Below, in pieces: positions 7,757 to 15,578 of a DNA stretch of 16,717 nt. The position numbers and the translations under genes are program-made. The stretch spans positions 1 through 16,717 of the forward strand of contig SOHS01000056.1 in NCBI GenBank assembly GCA_004377135.1. Direction: 5' to 3'. The notes below the pieces were generated by a model. That model was not told the origin of the DNA. It ran no database searches and saw only the letters and a program-made list of their open reading frames with translations. The number at the start of each line of letters is the position of its first letter. Position 1 is the first letter of the stretch. This DNA comes from Dehalococcoidia bacterium (GTDB lineage: Bacteria; Chloroflexota; Dehalococcoidia; GIF9; AB-539-J10).

Positions 7757-7999
7757 ATGTTTGAGCAATGTCCGGGAGCCAGCAACATAAGGACGCCGAC
7801 GATTGAGCTAAAGACGTGTCCACAATGCGGCGCGGAGATAGAAATGTTTTCCTCTGACATGCAGATGGATTGTCCTAAATGTGGATTTACCGTCTATAAC
7901 GATTTGGAGTCGTGTATTCAGTGGTGCGAATATGCCAAGGAATGTGTCGGAGAGGAAGTCTATGAAAGGTTAATGAAAAAGGTGTCGAAACAAGAGTAG
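7757..7999 (+). CDS. Small cysteine-rich zinc-ribbon protein of unknown function
   Basis: An 80-residue protein with eight cysteines: Cys5, two knuckles CPQCG (21-25) and CPKCG (39-43), then Cys53-x3-Cys57-x5-Cys63. The knuckles predict one zinc or iron centre; the C-terminal CIQWCEYAKECVGEEVYERL segment looks like a second conserved cysteine module. I recall similar small proteins in anaerobes and methanogens beside ferredoxin-type genes, without an assigned function. An AAGGAGGTG site precedes the ATG. The gene lies just before the ferredoxin-like gene and may work with it. No reaction is proposed. Confidence 0.8.
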   Translation: MFEQCPGASNIRTPTIELKTCPQCGAEIEMFSSDMQMDCPKCGFTVYNDLESCIQWCEYAKECVGEEVYERLMKKVSKQE

Positions 8000-8038
8000 A
8001 AAGAAGTCAGGTCAGATGCGACAAGGATAGTTAATGGG

Positions 8039-8761
8039 ATGAAAAGAAAAATTATCAAAATCGATGAGGAGAAGTGTGATGGTTGTGGCGTCTGCGTCCC
8101 GGCCTGTGTCGAGGGGGCACTTCAGATTGTCAATGGCAAAGCTAAAATCATCAGCGAGACATACTGCGATGGCCTCGGTGCCTGCATCGGAGAATGCCCC
8201 CAAGGGGCTATCACCATTGAAGAAAGGGAAGCCGAGGATTTTGATGACGAGGCAGCGAGACGTCACCTGGAGGAGAAAGAAGAGGTTACGGAGAAACTTC
8301 CCTGTGGCTGCCCTTCAGCTACGGTTGTTCGGTTCGAGGGACCAGAATCAGCGGCAGTTGCCTCTAAAAACGCAATCCCCTGCCAATCCATGCTTGGGCA
8401 CTGGCCGGTTCAACTTACCCTTGTGCCCCCGACGGCGCCTTTCCTCCAGGGAGCTGACCTGCTGCTGGTGGCGGACTGTGTTCCCTTTGCCTATGCTGGC
8501 TTTCACCAGGACTTTCTCAGAGATCATGCTCTGCTGGTGGCTTGCCCCAAGCTGGATGACTTCCAGGCTCATCTGATAAAACTGACTCAGATCCTGCGTC
8601 AGGCAGAGGTGAAGAGCCTCACTGTGGTGCATATGGAAGTACCCTGTTGTTCCGGGTTGGCACATATGGCAAAGCAGGCGATGCAATTAAGCGGTAAAGA
8701 TATCCCTCTTAACGAAGTGACCATTGGGATCAGGGGTAATGTAAAGTCCGATAGTTCATAA
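8039..8761 (+). CDS. Ferredoxin-domain iron-sulfur protein with cysteine-rich C-terminal domain
   Basis: A 240-residue cytoplasmic protein. The N-terminal ferredoxin domain holds Cys13, 16, 19 and 23 (complete [4Fe-4S] set) and a second motif Cys43, Cys49, Cys53, where Leu46 takes the place of the second Cys; that site may hold a [3Fe-4S] cluster or none. An acidic linker (60-86) leads to a roughly 150-residue domain with Cys89, 91, 115, 147, 169 and the pair 203-204, and the phrases HWPVQL and VACPKLDD. I recognise this architecture as a widespread but uncharacterised '4Fe-4S binding protein' family of anaerobes. AAGGA at 8023-8027 is 11 bases before the ATG. Probably an electron-transfer partner; its substrate is unknown. 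Confidence 0.85.
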   Translation: MKRKIIKIDEEKCDGCGVCVPACVEGALQIVNGKAKIISETYCDGLGACIGECPQGAITIEEREAEDFDDEAARRHLEEKEEVTEKLPCGCPSATVVRFEGPESAAVASKNAIPCQSMLGHWPVQLTLVPPTAPFLQGADLLLVADCVPFAYAGFHQDFLRDHALLVACPKLDDFQAHLIKLTQILRQAEVKSLTVVHMEVPCCSGLAHMAKQAMQLSGKDIPLNEVTIGIRGNVKSDSS

Positions 8762-8779
8762 CAGAAGAAGGTTATCTGA

Positions 8780-8878
8780 ATGGCTGTTGACAATACAACA
8801 GAAATGCTTGGAACGGCATATGCAATGACTGCTTTCTGGGTCATGTCGGTGTTATTGAGTATATTAGAAAGTAAATAA
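8780..8878 (+). CDS. Possible 32-residue hydrophobic small protein
   Basis: ATG at 8780 follows an AGAAGG sequence by about ten bases and gives 32 residues ending in TAA. Residues 9-29 (from MLGTAYAM to LLSILES) are mostly hydrophobic and could form one membrane helix. It fills the gap between the ferredoxin-like gene and hrb. I recognise no family. It could be chance; size and hydrophobicity are the only support. Confidence 0.35.
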   Translation: MAVDNTTEMLGTAYAMTAFWVMSVLLSILESK

Positions 8879-8897
8879 GGCTGATAGGAGATTAATA

Positions 8898-9587
8898 GTG
8901 AATCACAAGGCTCTGCATAACTGCAGCTATGGTTTATATGTGATAAGCTCCAGAAAAGGAGACAGATTCAATGGACAAATCGCCAACACCGTGTTTCAAG
9001 TGACATCTGACCCGCCAACCATTGCCGTGAGTATTAATAAGCAGAATCTGACTCATGAATTTATCAGTGAAAGCAAAGTCTTTACTGCTTCTATACTATC
9101 ACAGGGTACGCCACTCTCTTTCATCGGTCATTTTGGCTTCAAATCGGGTAGGGAAGTAGACAAACTCAAAGATGTCAATTATAAACTAGGTGAAGCCGAG
9201 GCTCCCATAGTACTTGACCATAGCCTGGCTTACCTCGAGGCCAGGGTAATTAACCAAGTAGATGTCGGGACTCACACTATCTTCATAGGAGAGCTTGTGG
9301 AAGCGGATGTTCTCAGCGAAGGTGAACCAATGACGTATGCTTACTACCGTCAGGTTAAGAGAGGCACCACTCCCAAGACAGCTCCCAGCTACATCGAAGA
9401 AAGAAAGGAGGCGGTATCCAAAATGGCGAAATACGAATGCACTGTTTGTGGGTATATCTATGACCCAGAGTTGGGCGACCCCGACGGCGGTATAAAGCCG
9501 GGAACGCCTTTCGAGGAAATACCCGATGATTGGGTATGCCCTGTCTGCGGAGCAAGCAAGGACCAGTTCGAAAAAGTAAAGGAGTGA
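8898..9587 (+). CDS. hrb: High-molecular-weight rubredoxin (flavin reductase-rubredoxin fusion)
   Basis: A 229-residue fusion. Residues 1 to about 150 form a flavin-reductase (FMN-binding split-barrel) domain (SYGLYVISS, NGQIANTVFQVTSDPP). After a linker, residues 176-229 are a complete rubredoxin with Cys181-x-x-Cys184 and Cys214-x-x-Cys217. This is the Moorella thermoacetica Hrb arrangement: an NADH:rubredoxin oxidoreductase that reduces FprA for O2 or NO reduction. fprA is two genes downstream, which supports the role. The start is GTG at 8898, seven bases after GGAG at 8887-8890. An internal ribosome-site-like sequence before Met176 is listed separately. Confidence 0.93.
   Translation: MNHKALHNCSYGLYVISSRKGDRFNGQIANTVFQVTSDPPTIAVSINKQNLTHEFISESKVFTASILSQGTPLSFIGHFGFKSGREVDKLKDVNYKLGEAEAPIVLDHSLAYLEARVINQVDVGTHTIFIGELVEADVLSEGEPMTYAYYRQVKRGTTPKTAPSYIEERKEAVSKMAKYECTVCGYIYDPELGDPDGGIKPGTPFEEIPDDWVCPVCGASKDQFEKVKE
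9404..9425 (+). promoter_or_regulatory. Possible internal ribosome site and start for free rubredoxin
   Basis: AAAGGAGG at 9404-9411 lies within the linker of hrb, 11 bases before an in-frame ATG (9423-9425, Met176). The peptide from there, 54 residues beginning MAKYECTVCGY, is exactly a complete free rubredoxin. The spacing is somewhat long. It may be a working second start, or a trace of two genes fused by loss of a stop. Confidence 0.4.
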
Positions 9588-9597
9588 TGGAGTAACG

Positions 9598-9987
9598 ATG
9601 ATAGAAAACTTGAGCAGAGAACAGTTAGAGGGGATATTAGAAGCAATACCTGTGGAAATTTCTTTCGTTGACGAAGATGATTTAGTTAAATTCTGGAATA
9701 AGCACGAAACGAGGATTTTCAAACGGCCGGCTTCAGTGATTGGGAAATCGGCCCAGAACTGTCACCCGAAGCAAAGCGTGGACAAAGTAAACCAGATATT
9801 GTCCGATTTCAAGAGTGGCAGGAAGGATTCAGCAGAATTTTGGATAAATCTCGGGGAAAAGAAGGTATATATCAGATATTTTGCTGTGCGGGACAAAGCA
9901 GGCATGTATCTGGGCACACTAGAAGCCACCCAGGACATCACGGAGATAAAGAAGATTGAGGGAGAAAAGAGGCTGTTAGAGTATTGA
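9598..9987 (+). CDS. Single-domain PAS sensor protein
   Basis: A 129-residue protein that is one PAS domain and little else: EAIPVEISFVDEDDLVKFWN at the start, NCHPKQSV at 54-61, and YLGTLEATQDITEIKKIEGEKRLL at the end. The Asn-Cys55-His56-Pro segment and the C-terminal phrase resemble the PAS domain found in DUF438-type proteins, for which heme or redox sensing has been considered. It has no DNA-binding, kinase or cyclase part, so it must act through a partner or bind a ligand directly. It sits 10 bases after hrb and 13 before fprA, clearly in the same operon, which suggests sensing or tuning of O2/NO reduction. Confidence 0.85.
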   Translation: MIENLSREQLEGILEAIPVEISFVDEDDLVKFWNKHETRIFKRPASVIGKSAQNCHPKQSVDKVNQILSDFKSGRKDSAEFWINLGEKKVYIRYFAVRDKAGMYLGTLEATQDITEIKKIEGEKRLLEY

Positions 9988-10000
9988 ATGAAGGAATAAA

Positions 10001-11179
10001 ATGAAGGCAAGACAAATAAAGACAAATGTTTACTGGATAGGCGCTATCGACTGGGACAGGCGTCTCTTTGACGCCTTGATACCCCTTCCCGATGGAACAA
10101 GCTATAACGCCTACCTGGTGCGGGGCAGCCAGAAAGTTGCTTTGATAGACACCGTTGATCCTACTATGACAGAAGTTCTCATGGCTTATCTTGAGAATGT
10201 TCCCGTCATTGACTATGTCATTGCCAACCATGCCGAGCAAGACCACGCTGGTTCTATCCCCCAGGTTCTAGAGAAGTATCCCGACGCTAAAGTGGTCACC
10301 ACGCCCAAAGGTCGGGACTTACTCGTGGCTCTTTTGCTTATCCCGGAGGACAGATTTATCACTGTAAGCGATGGTGAAACTTTATCCCTGGGGGGTAAAA
10401 CCCTGGAGTTTATCCATGCCCCCTGGGTACACTGGCCTGAGACCATGCTTACATATTTACGGGAGGACAAGATACTCTTCCCTTGCGACCTTTTTGGCTC
10501 CCATCTGGCTACCACAGACTTGTATATAGCCAATGAAGGGCAAGTCTATGAAGCGGCTAAAAGATACTTTGCCGAAATCATGATGCCCTTCCGCACCAGT
10601 ATTGAGAAACATTTGGAGAAGCTAAACGGTTATAAGATTGACATAATCGCCCCCAGCCATGGCCCCATGTATGACAAGGCATCGTTCATCATGGAAGCAT
10701 ATCGAAACTGGGTGTCCGGCCCACCAAAAAACATAGTGGTCTTGCCTTATATCTCCATGCATGGCAGCACCCAAAAAATGGTGAAATATTTTGTTGGAGC
10801 CTTGGCTGGCAAAGGTGTCACGGTTAAGCAGTTCAACCTGGCGGCAACTGATATTGGGAAACTGGCCATGGCATTGGTGGACGCCGCTACTATGGTCATC
10901 GGCACGCCTACAGTTCTGGTTGGTCCACATCCTAACGTCGCCTATGCTGCATTCCTAGCCAACGCCTTAAGACCCAGGCTCCAGTTCATCTCCATCATTG
11001 GCTCCTATGGGTGGGGCGGCAAGGCTGTGGAACAGCTTGCTGGAATGATTCCCAACCTTAAGGCAGAGGTACTGGCTCCCGTGCTCAGCAAGGGATTTCC
11101 CACAGAAGATGACTTCAAGGCCCTGGACAGCCTGGCCAGCACCATCGCAGAAAAGCATAAAGAGCGTGGCTTTGCTTGA
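10001..11179 (+). CDS. fprA: Flavodiiron protein (O2/NO reductase) FprA
   Basis: Cytoplasmic A-type flavoprotein of 392 residues that reduces O2 to water and/or NO to N2O. The N-terminal beta-lactamase-like domain carries the diiron ligands: His77-x-Glu79-x-Asp81-His82, His144 in HWPET, Asp163 in PCDLFGSH, and His220 in PSHGPMYD. The flavodoxin domain starts near residue 243 with the FMN loop SMHGSTQKM (252-260). There is no fused rubredoxin, so electrons should come from Hrb, encoded just upstream. AAGGA at 9991-9995 precedes the ATG. All catalytic ligands are intact, so the enzyme should be active; preference for O2 or NO cannot be read from sequence. Confidence 0.95.
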   Translation: MKARQIKTNVYWIGAIDWDRRLFDALIPLPDGTSYNAYLVRGSQKVALIDTVDPTMTEVLMAYLENVPVIDYVIANHAEQDHAGSIPQVLEKYPDAKVVTTPKGRDLLVALLLIPEDRFITVSDGETLSLGGKTLEFIHAPWVHWPETMLTYLREDKILFPCDLFGSHLATTDLYIANEGQVYEAAKRYFAEIMMPFRTSIEKHLEKLNGYKIDIIAPSHGPMYDKASFIMEAYRNWVSGPPKNIVVLPYISMHGSTQKMVKYFVGALAGKGVTVKQFNLAATDIGKLAMALVDAATMVIGTPTVLVGPHPNVAYAAFLANALRPRLQFISIIGSYGWGGKAVEQLAGMIPNLKAEVLAPVLSKGFPTEDDFKALDSLASTIAEKHKERGFA

Positions 11180-11204
11180 TAATTTCTATAGGAAAGGGGG
11201 CAGG

Positions 11205-11268
11205 ATGTCCAAAGCAGTGATAATCTATGACTCCAGGAGTGGCAACCCGGGATGATGGCTAAGACAAT
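11205..11268 (+). pseudogene. Flavodoxin relic (N-terminal fragment, frameshifted)
   Basis: ATG at 11205 follows a GGGGGCAGG site 25 bases after fprA. The peptide SKAVIIYDSRSGN is the first strand and FMN phosphate loop of a flavodoxin, then the frame ends at TGA 11253-11255. The next reading frame resumes with MAKTI (11254-11268), which normally follows this loop (GNTEKMAKTI in relatives), so a small insertion/deletion broke the gene and the remaining ~130 codons are gone. An intact flavodoxin here would fit the fprA neighbourhood. It is too short to bind FMN. Confidence 0.75.
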
Positions 11269-11321
11269 TAATCGCTACTTGTGTAATGTTCGTGAGATTT
11301 TGAAAAGGAGGAAAAAGACTT

Positions 11322-11936
11322 ATGGAAACAGCGAAGTTTTATACCCTGCCACAATTGCCCTACCGGTATGATGAGTTACAGCCCTATGTATCCCAAGAAC
11401 AGTTAACTTTACACCATCAGAAGCATCATCAGGCGTACGTCAATAGTGCTAATGCCATACTCGAGAGGCTGGACAAGGCTCGCAAAGAAGGTGCTGACTT
11501 TGATGTTAAAGCTACCTTGAAAGAGCTTTCGTTTCACATTGGAGGTCATCTGCTACATTCATTGTTCTGGACCAACATAGCGCCGCCGGGCAAAGGCGGA
11601 GGAAAGCCGACGGGAACTTTGGGCACAGCCCTGGAGAAAGAGTTTGGAAGTTTTGAAAGATTCAAAAAGGAATTCAGTCTGGCTGCTACCAGCGTGGAAG
11701 GCTCGGGATGGGCAGCACTCAGTTTCTGCAGGCAGACTAACAGACCAATAATAATGCAGATAGAGAAACATAATACAAATGTCTATCCCATGTTTACCAT
11801 CTTGATGGTTATTGATGTCTGGGAGCATGCTTATTATCTGGATTACAAGAACGAGAGGGCTAAATTCGTTGATGCTTTCTGGAACATCGTCAACTGGGGT
11901 GAAGTGAACAAAAGGCTGGAAAAGATATTGAAGTAG
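11322..11936 (+). CDS. sod: Iron/manganese superoxide dismutase
   Basis: Converts superoxide to O2 and H2O2 in the cytoplasm. The 204-residue length is typical. Metal ligands are His31, His79 (in HLLHSLFW), Asp165 and His169 (DVWEHAYYLDY signature). The position of the FeSOD-type Gln (NAAQ) is Gly75 here, and IEKHN places His150 where MnSOD has its active-site Gln; this His form is familiar from archaeal and cambialistic enzymes, so metal choice is open. No signal peptide. AGGAGG at 11306-11311 serves the ATG. Having SOD rather than superoxide reductase is notable beside desulforedoxin and rubrerythrin-like genes. H2O2 removal may fall to the diiron proteins, as no catalase is seen here. Confidence 0.95.
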   Translation: METAKFYTLPQLPYRYDELQPYVSQEQLTLHHQKHHQAYVNSANAILERLDKARKEGADFDVKATLKELSFHIGGHLLHSLFWTNIAPPGKGGGKPTGTLGTALEKEFGSFERFKKEFSLAATSVEGSGWAALSFCRQTNRPIIMQIEKHNTNVYPMFTILMVIDVWEHAYYLDYKNERAKFVDAFWNIVNWGEVNKRLEKILK

Positions 11937-11958
11937 TTTTAGGGCAATGGCCAAGCGA

Positions 11959-11987
11959 TTGACTCTTCTTCACTGGAGATGGATAGT
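11959..11987 (+). promoter_or_regulatory. Candidate promoter for the two-domain ferritin-like gene
   Basis: TTGACT (11959-11964) and GATAGT (11982-11987) are 17 bases apart, 5 of 6 and 4 of 6 to consensus, and about 50 bases before the next ATG. It lies in the 101-base gap after sod. No operator-like repeat was seen. Weak evidence. Confidence 0.35.
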
Positions 11988-12037
11988 CTGTGTAACCAAG
12001 AGATTGGGCACAGAAAAGAATAATTAGGGAGGGACGA

Positions 12038-12883
12038 ATGGACAAAAATAAAATTGTTGCTTTATTAAATCAAGACCTCGAAGGGGAACAAGCAGCCATC
12101 ATTCAATATTTGGTTCACGCCTATGCCATGGGCGAGGGCGAGATGGCGTGTGAAATTGAAGCTATCGCCAGAGAGGAAATGCGCCATTTTGACTGGCTGG
12201 CTGAGACCATAGTCAGTCTTGGCGGCACTCCCAGCCTTGAGCGGGGAGACATGCGCACGGGCGGCGACTCGGTTCCCGATTGGATGAAGAACGATGTGCT
12301 TCAGGAGAAAGATGGCATTGCCTTATATGAAGAGCACATCAAGGCCATCGACAATCCTAAGATAAGGCGGCTGCTGAAGCGAATTCTTTCCGATGAAAAA
12401 TCACACCGAGGCGACTTCGAACACTTTGTGAATAAGGCTCAAAAGGAAGGTGCTAAGGATTTAAGGGGCTCTCGGCAGGACAAGGTTGCCCAGGTTCTCA
12501 ACTGGGGCATCGAGCATGAATATACCGTTATCCTTCAATACCTTCTCCACTCCTATATGACGCCCAACAAGGATGTCAAGAAAGAAATGGAGGACCAGGC
12601 TATAAACGAGATGCAGCATCTGGGATGGCTGTCTGAAGAGATGGTTGACAAAAAAGGCAGTCCCAAGATTGAGCACATTGAGGTGGACCAATCCACCAAG
12701 ACCGCTGATATGCTTCGGGCAGGTATTGAGATCGAGAAGAAGGTAGCGGCTGAATATGACCGCGCTGCCAAAGAAATTGGAGAGCCTGACCTGAAAGAAC
12801 TTCTTGCCCGGATAAGGGACCACGAAATATACCATGCTGATGTATTCAGCGATTTGTTGGAGGAAGAAGAAAAGCGAGGCTAA
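12038..12883 (+). CDS. Tandem two-domain ferritin/bacterioferritin-like diiron protein
   Basis: A 281-residue protein made of two related ferritin-like domains. Domain 1 (about 1-140) has Glu17, Glu47-x-x-His50, Glu90/98 and Glu120-x-x-His123. Domain 2 (about 148-281) has Glu161, Glu191-x-x-His194, Glu231/233 and Glu263-x-x-His266. Both begin with a similar helix (AIIQYLVHAY and VILQYLLHSY), which shows internal duplication. Both diiron sites appear complete. The linker contains a Gly/Arg-rich stretch (DLRGSRQDK). Single-domain relatives form dimers or 24-mers that oxidise or store iron; here one chain may replace a dimer. A GGGAGG site precedes the ATG. Iron storage or peroxide/O2 detoxification is inferred from fold and neighbours. 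Confidence 0.85.
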   Translation: MDKNKIVALLNQDLEGEQAAIIQYLVHAYAMGEGEMACEIEAIAREEMRHFDWLAETIVSLGGTPSLERGDMRTGGDSVPDWMKNDVLQEKDGIALYEEHIKAIDNPKIRRLLKRILSDEKSHRGDFEHFVNKAQKEGAKDLRGSRQDKVAQVLNWGIEHEYTVILQYLLHSYMTPNKDVKKEMEDQAINEMQHLGWLSEEMVDKKGSPKIEHIEVDQSTKTADMLRAGIEIEKKVAAEYDRAAKEIGEPDLKELLARIRDHEIYHADVFSDLLEEEEKRG

Positions 12884-13075
12884 TTGGTATGTTGAGATGG
12901 CAGCGGAATGCCAGCTCGAGCCTCGACAATAGGAGAGGAGAGCAGCCCCAGCAATTGACTAATGTGTTGTGAAGCTGGAAAAAGATGGCAACTTAGTGGT
13001 AGTTTAGGTCGCTTCATCATAAACTGCAAGTTCTGGGAAATCTAAGCTGTGAAGACGTGAGGTGGGGAAAGGTTA

Positions 13076-15562
13076 ATGGCCGATAAAACTAATTCCCAAA
13101 AGTCAGACAAGGCTTCAATCCATATAACTGGGATGACTTGCACTACCTGCGCAGCCACTATCAAGAAGGGTCTTTCCCAGACCCCTGGTGTGGAGCAAGC
13201 TGACGTTAACTTCGCTTCGGAGAAGGCTTCGATAAAATACGATCCTACAAAGGTAGACCTTGCCAAGATTAAGGATACCGTCTCGCAATTAGGGTATGGA
13301 GTCGCCACCAGGAAGTCCATATTCCCGGTGGGCGGAATGACATGCGCCTCCTGTGTTGCCCGAGTGGAGGAGGCTCTGTCCAGCGTGCCGGGGGTGATTT
13401 TGGCCAGAGTGAATCTGGCCTCGGAGAAGGCCACTGTGGAGTACCTGGAAGGAACGGGGCTGACTGACATGAGACGGGCGGTAAAAGACGCTGGCTATGA
13501 ACTTGGCCCCGAGGTGCAGGCTTTAGAGGATGTGACCACTGCTGCCCAGCGTGAGATTCGAGTTATAAGGAATAGATTTATCATCGCTGCTATCCTGACC
13601 TCAGCAATCATGGCCTTAGGCTGGGGTCCTTCTTTTGTTGGCAAGTCCTATCTACTATTAGCTTTAGCTACGCCAGTGCAGTTCTGGGCGGGTCTGCGAT
13701 TCTATCGAGGGGCATGGGGTGCCCTGAAACATAGAACCTCCGATATGAATACCCTGATTGCTGTAGGTACCTCGGTGGCTTATTTCTACAGCATGATAGC
13801 TGTTCTTTTCCCCGACCTTTTTGCCACTGGTGTAGTGGAACCCCACTTATACTTCCATACCTCAGCAGCGATCATAACCTTGATTCTTCTTGGCCGTTTT
13901 CTGGAAGCTAGAGCCAGGGGACGGACCTCAGAAGCAATAAAGAAGCTTATCGGCATGCAACCGAAGACCGCTATAGTTATCCGTGAGGGCGAGCAGAGGG
14001 AGATTCTCGTTGAAGAGGTTCAGGTTGGTGACCTTATCCTGGTACGTCCCGGCGAGAGGGTGCCCGTAGATAGCATAGTTCGCCAGGGCTACTCCAGTGT
14101 TGATGAGTCCATGATTACCGGAGAGAGTATTCCAGTGGAGAAAAAGGTGGGTGATGAGGTGATCGGTGCCACTATTAACAAGACTGGCAGCCTTGAAATC
14201 GAAGCAAGCAAGGTGGGTAAGGATACAACGCTGGCTCACATTGTCAGAATGGTGGAGGAAGCACAGGGAAGCAAAGCTCCTATTCAGCGTCTTGTTGATG
14301 TTATCGCCAGCTACTTTGTGCCGGCAGTGATTGGCATTGCCATCGCGACCTTCGTAATCTGGTATTTCGTGGGACCAGCTCCAGCCCTCACTTTTGCCTT
14401 TCTTAACTTTGTCGCCGTGCTCATTATCGCCTGCCCCTGCGCCTTGGGGCTGGCTACTCCAACCGCGATTATGGTCGGCACGGGCAAGGGAGCCGAGCAT
14501 GGGATTCTCATCAGGAATGGCGAGGCTCTGGAGAGGGCCCACCAGATAAACACTGTTCTCCTGGATAAGACAGGCACTCTGACCCGTGGCGAGCCTGTGG
14601 TGACTGATGTAGTCGCTGCCCATTTTTCTTCCCCAGAGGAAGTTCTTCGGTTGGCTGCCTCCGCCGAGCACAGTTCAGAGCACCCGCTTGGTGAGGCCGT
14701 GGTCAAGGCTGCTCTGGAGAAGAAGCTGGAATTATCTCCGTCCTCAGATTTTAATGCCATCCCGGGGCAGGGTATAGAGGCCTCGGTGGAGGGCAAGAAG
14801 CTTTTTCTGGGCAACCTCAGATTAATGGAAGAACGAGGCCTTTCCCTGAATGGGCTGGAGAAGAAAGCCGCTGAACTCCTTGAACAAGGGAAGACGGTAA
14901 TGTTCCTGGGGCGGGATAACCAAGTAGCAGGAATCATTGCCTTAGCTGATACCCTAAAGCCAGGCGCCAAAGAAGCGCTCCAAGCGCTGCGCAAGATGGG
15001 TATTGAAACAGCTATGCTCACCGGGGACAATCGGCGCACGGCAGAAGCTATTGCTCGAGAGGCGGGTATTGACCGTGTCCTGGCTGAGGTGCTCCCTGAG
15101 CATAAGGCTGGAGAGGTCAAGAAATTGCAGGAAGAAGGAAAGGTGGTGGCAATGGTGGGCGATGGAATTAACGATGCTCCGGCATTGGCCCAGGCAGATG
15201 TCGGTATCGCTATTGGTACAGGTACTGATGTTGCCATGGAGACTGGAGATATTACCCTGATTAGCGGTGATTTGATGGGAGTGGTAACCGCTATATCCCT
15301 GAGCAAGCGGACCATGAGGACTATCAAGCAGAACCTCTTCTGGGCCTTTGCTTACAATACCGCGCTCATTCCGGTAGCAGCCGGGGTATTGTATCTTGCC
15401 TTCGGGAATATAGGTGTACCCTCTGGGCTTCGTTTCGTCTTGGGTGAGTATGGTTTCTTGAATCCCATACTGGCCGCAGCAGCCATGGCGGCTAGCTCCA
15501 TCACCGTCGTATCCAACTCACTGCGTTTAAGAAGGTTTAAGCCAGTCAGGCTTGGCACTTAA
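13076..15562 (+). CDS. copA: Cu(I)-exporting P1B-type ATPase
   Basis: Membrane pump of 828 residues that exports Cu(I) with ATP. Two N-terminal heavy-metal-associated domains bind copper at Cys22-x-x-Cys25 and Cys90-x-x-Cys93. Eight membrane helices follow; TGES is at 348-351, the transport motif CPC at 453-455, the phosphorylated DKTGT at 497-501 (Asp497), the HP motif at 536-537, and GDGIND at 695-700. Late helices hold YN in FAYNTAL and MAASS, the pattern of the Cu(I) subgroup. All key residues are intact. No CsoR or CopY gene is visible. The 192 bases upstream hold a TTGACT at 12955-12960 without a convincing -10. The YHS protein gene begins 16 bases after the stop. Confidence 0.95.
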   Translation: MADKTNSQKSDKASIHITGMTCTTCAATIKKGLSQTPGVEQADVNFASEKASIKYDPTKVDLAKIKDTVSQLGYGVATRKSIFPVGGMTCASCVARVEEALSSVPGVILARVNLASEKATVEYLEGTGLTDMRRAVKDAGYELGPEVQALEDVTTAAQREIRVIRNRFIIAAILTSAIMALGWGPSFVGKSYLLLALATPVQFWAGLRFYRGAWGALKHRTSDMNTLIAVGTSVAYFYSMIAVLFPDLFATGVVEPHLYFHTSAAIITLILLGRFLEARARGRTSEAIKKLIGMQPKTAIVIREGEQREILVEEVQVGDLILVRPGERVPVDSIVRQGYSSVDESMITGESIPVEKKVGDEVIGATINKTGSLEIEASKVGKDTTLAHIVRMVEEAQGSKAPIQRLVDVIASYFVPAVIGIAIATFVIWYFVGPAPALTFAFLNFVAVLIIACPCALGLATPTAIMVGTGKGAEHGILIRNGEALERAHQINTVLLDKTGTLTRGEPVVTDVVAAHFSSPEEVLRLAASAEHSSEHPLGEAVVKAALEKKLELSPSSDFNAIPGQGIEASVEGKKLFLGNLRLMEERGLSLNGLEKKAAELLEQGKTVMFLGRDNQVAGIIALADTLKPGAKEALQALRKMGIETAMLTGDNRRTAEAIAREAGIDRVLAEVLPEHKAGEVKKLQEEGKVVAMVGDGINDAPALAQADVGIAIGTGTDVAMETGDITLISGDLMGVVTAISLSKRTMRTIKQNLFWAFAYNTALIPVAAGVLYLAFGNIGVPSGLRFVLGEYGFLNPILAAAAMAASSITVVSNSLRLRRFKPVRLGT

Positions 15563-15578
15563 TGAGAGGAGGTGCTCA

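Noticed and set aside
12884..13075. Short ORF (27 residues) and promoter before copA
   Set aside because: No ribosome site or family match for the ORF, and TTGACT at 12955 has no acceptable -10 at the right distance.
14311..15327. 338-residue minus-strand ORF across copA
   Set aside because: It lies opposite the conserved catalytic part of copA and is rich in Ser, Pro, Arg and Ala, as expected of an antisense shadow.
15552..15578. TTG at 15552 as the YHS protein start
   Set aside because: It overlaps the copA end without a ribosome site, while the ATG at 15579 has GGAGG at normal spacing and gives the usual YHS start.
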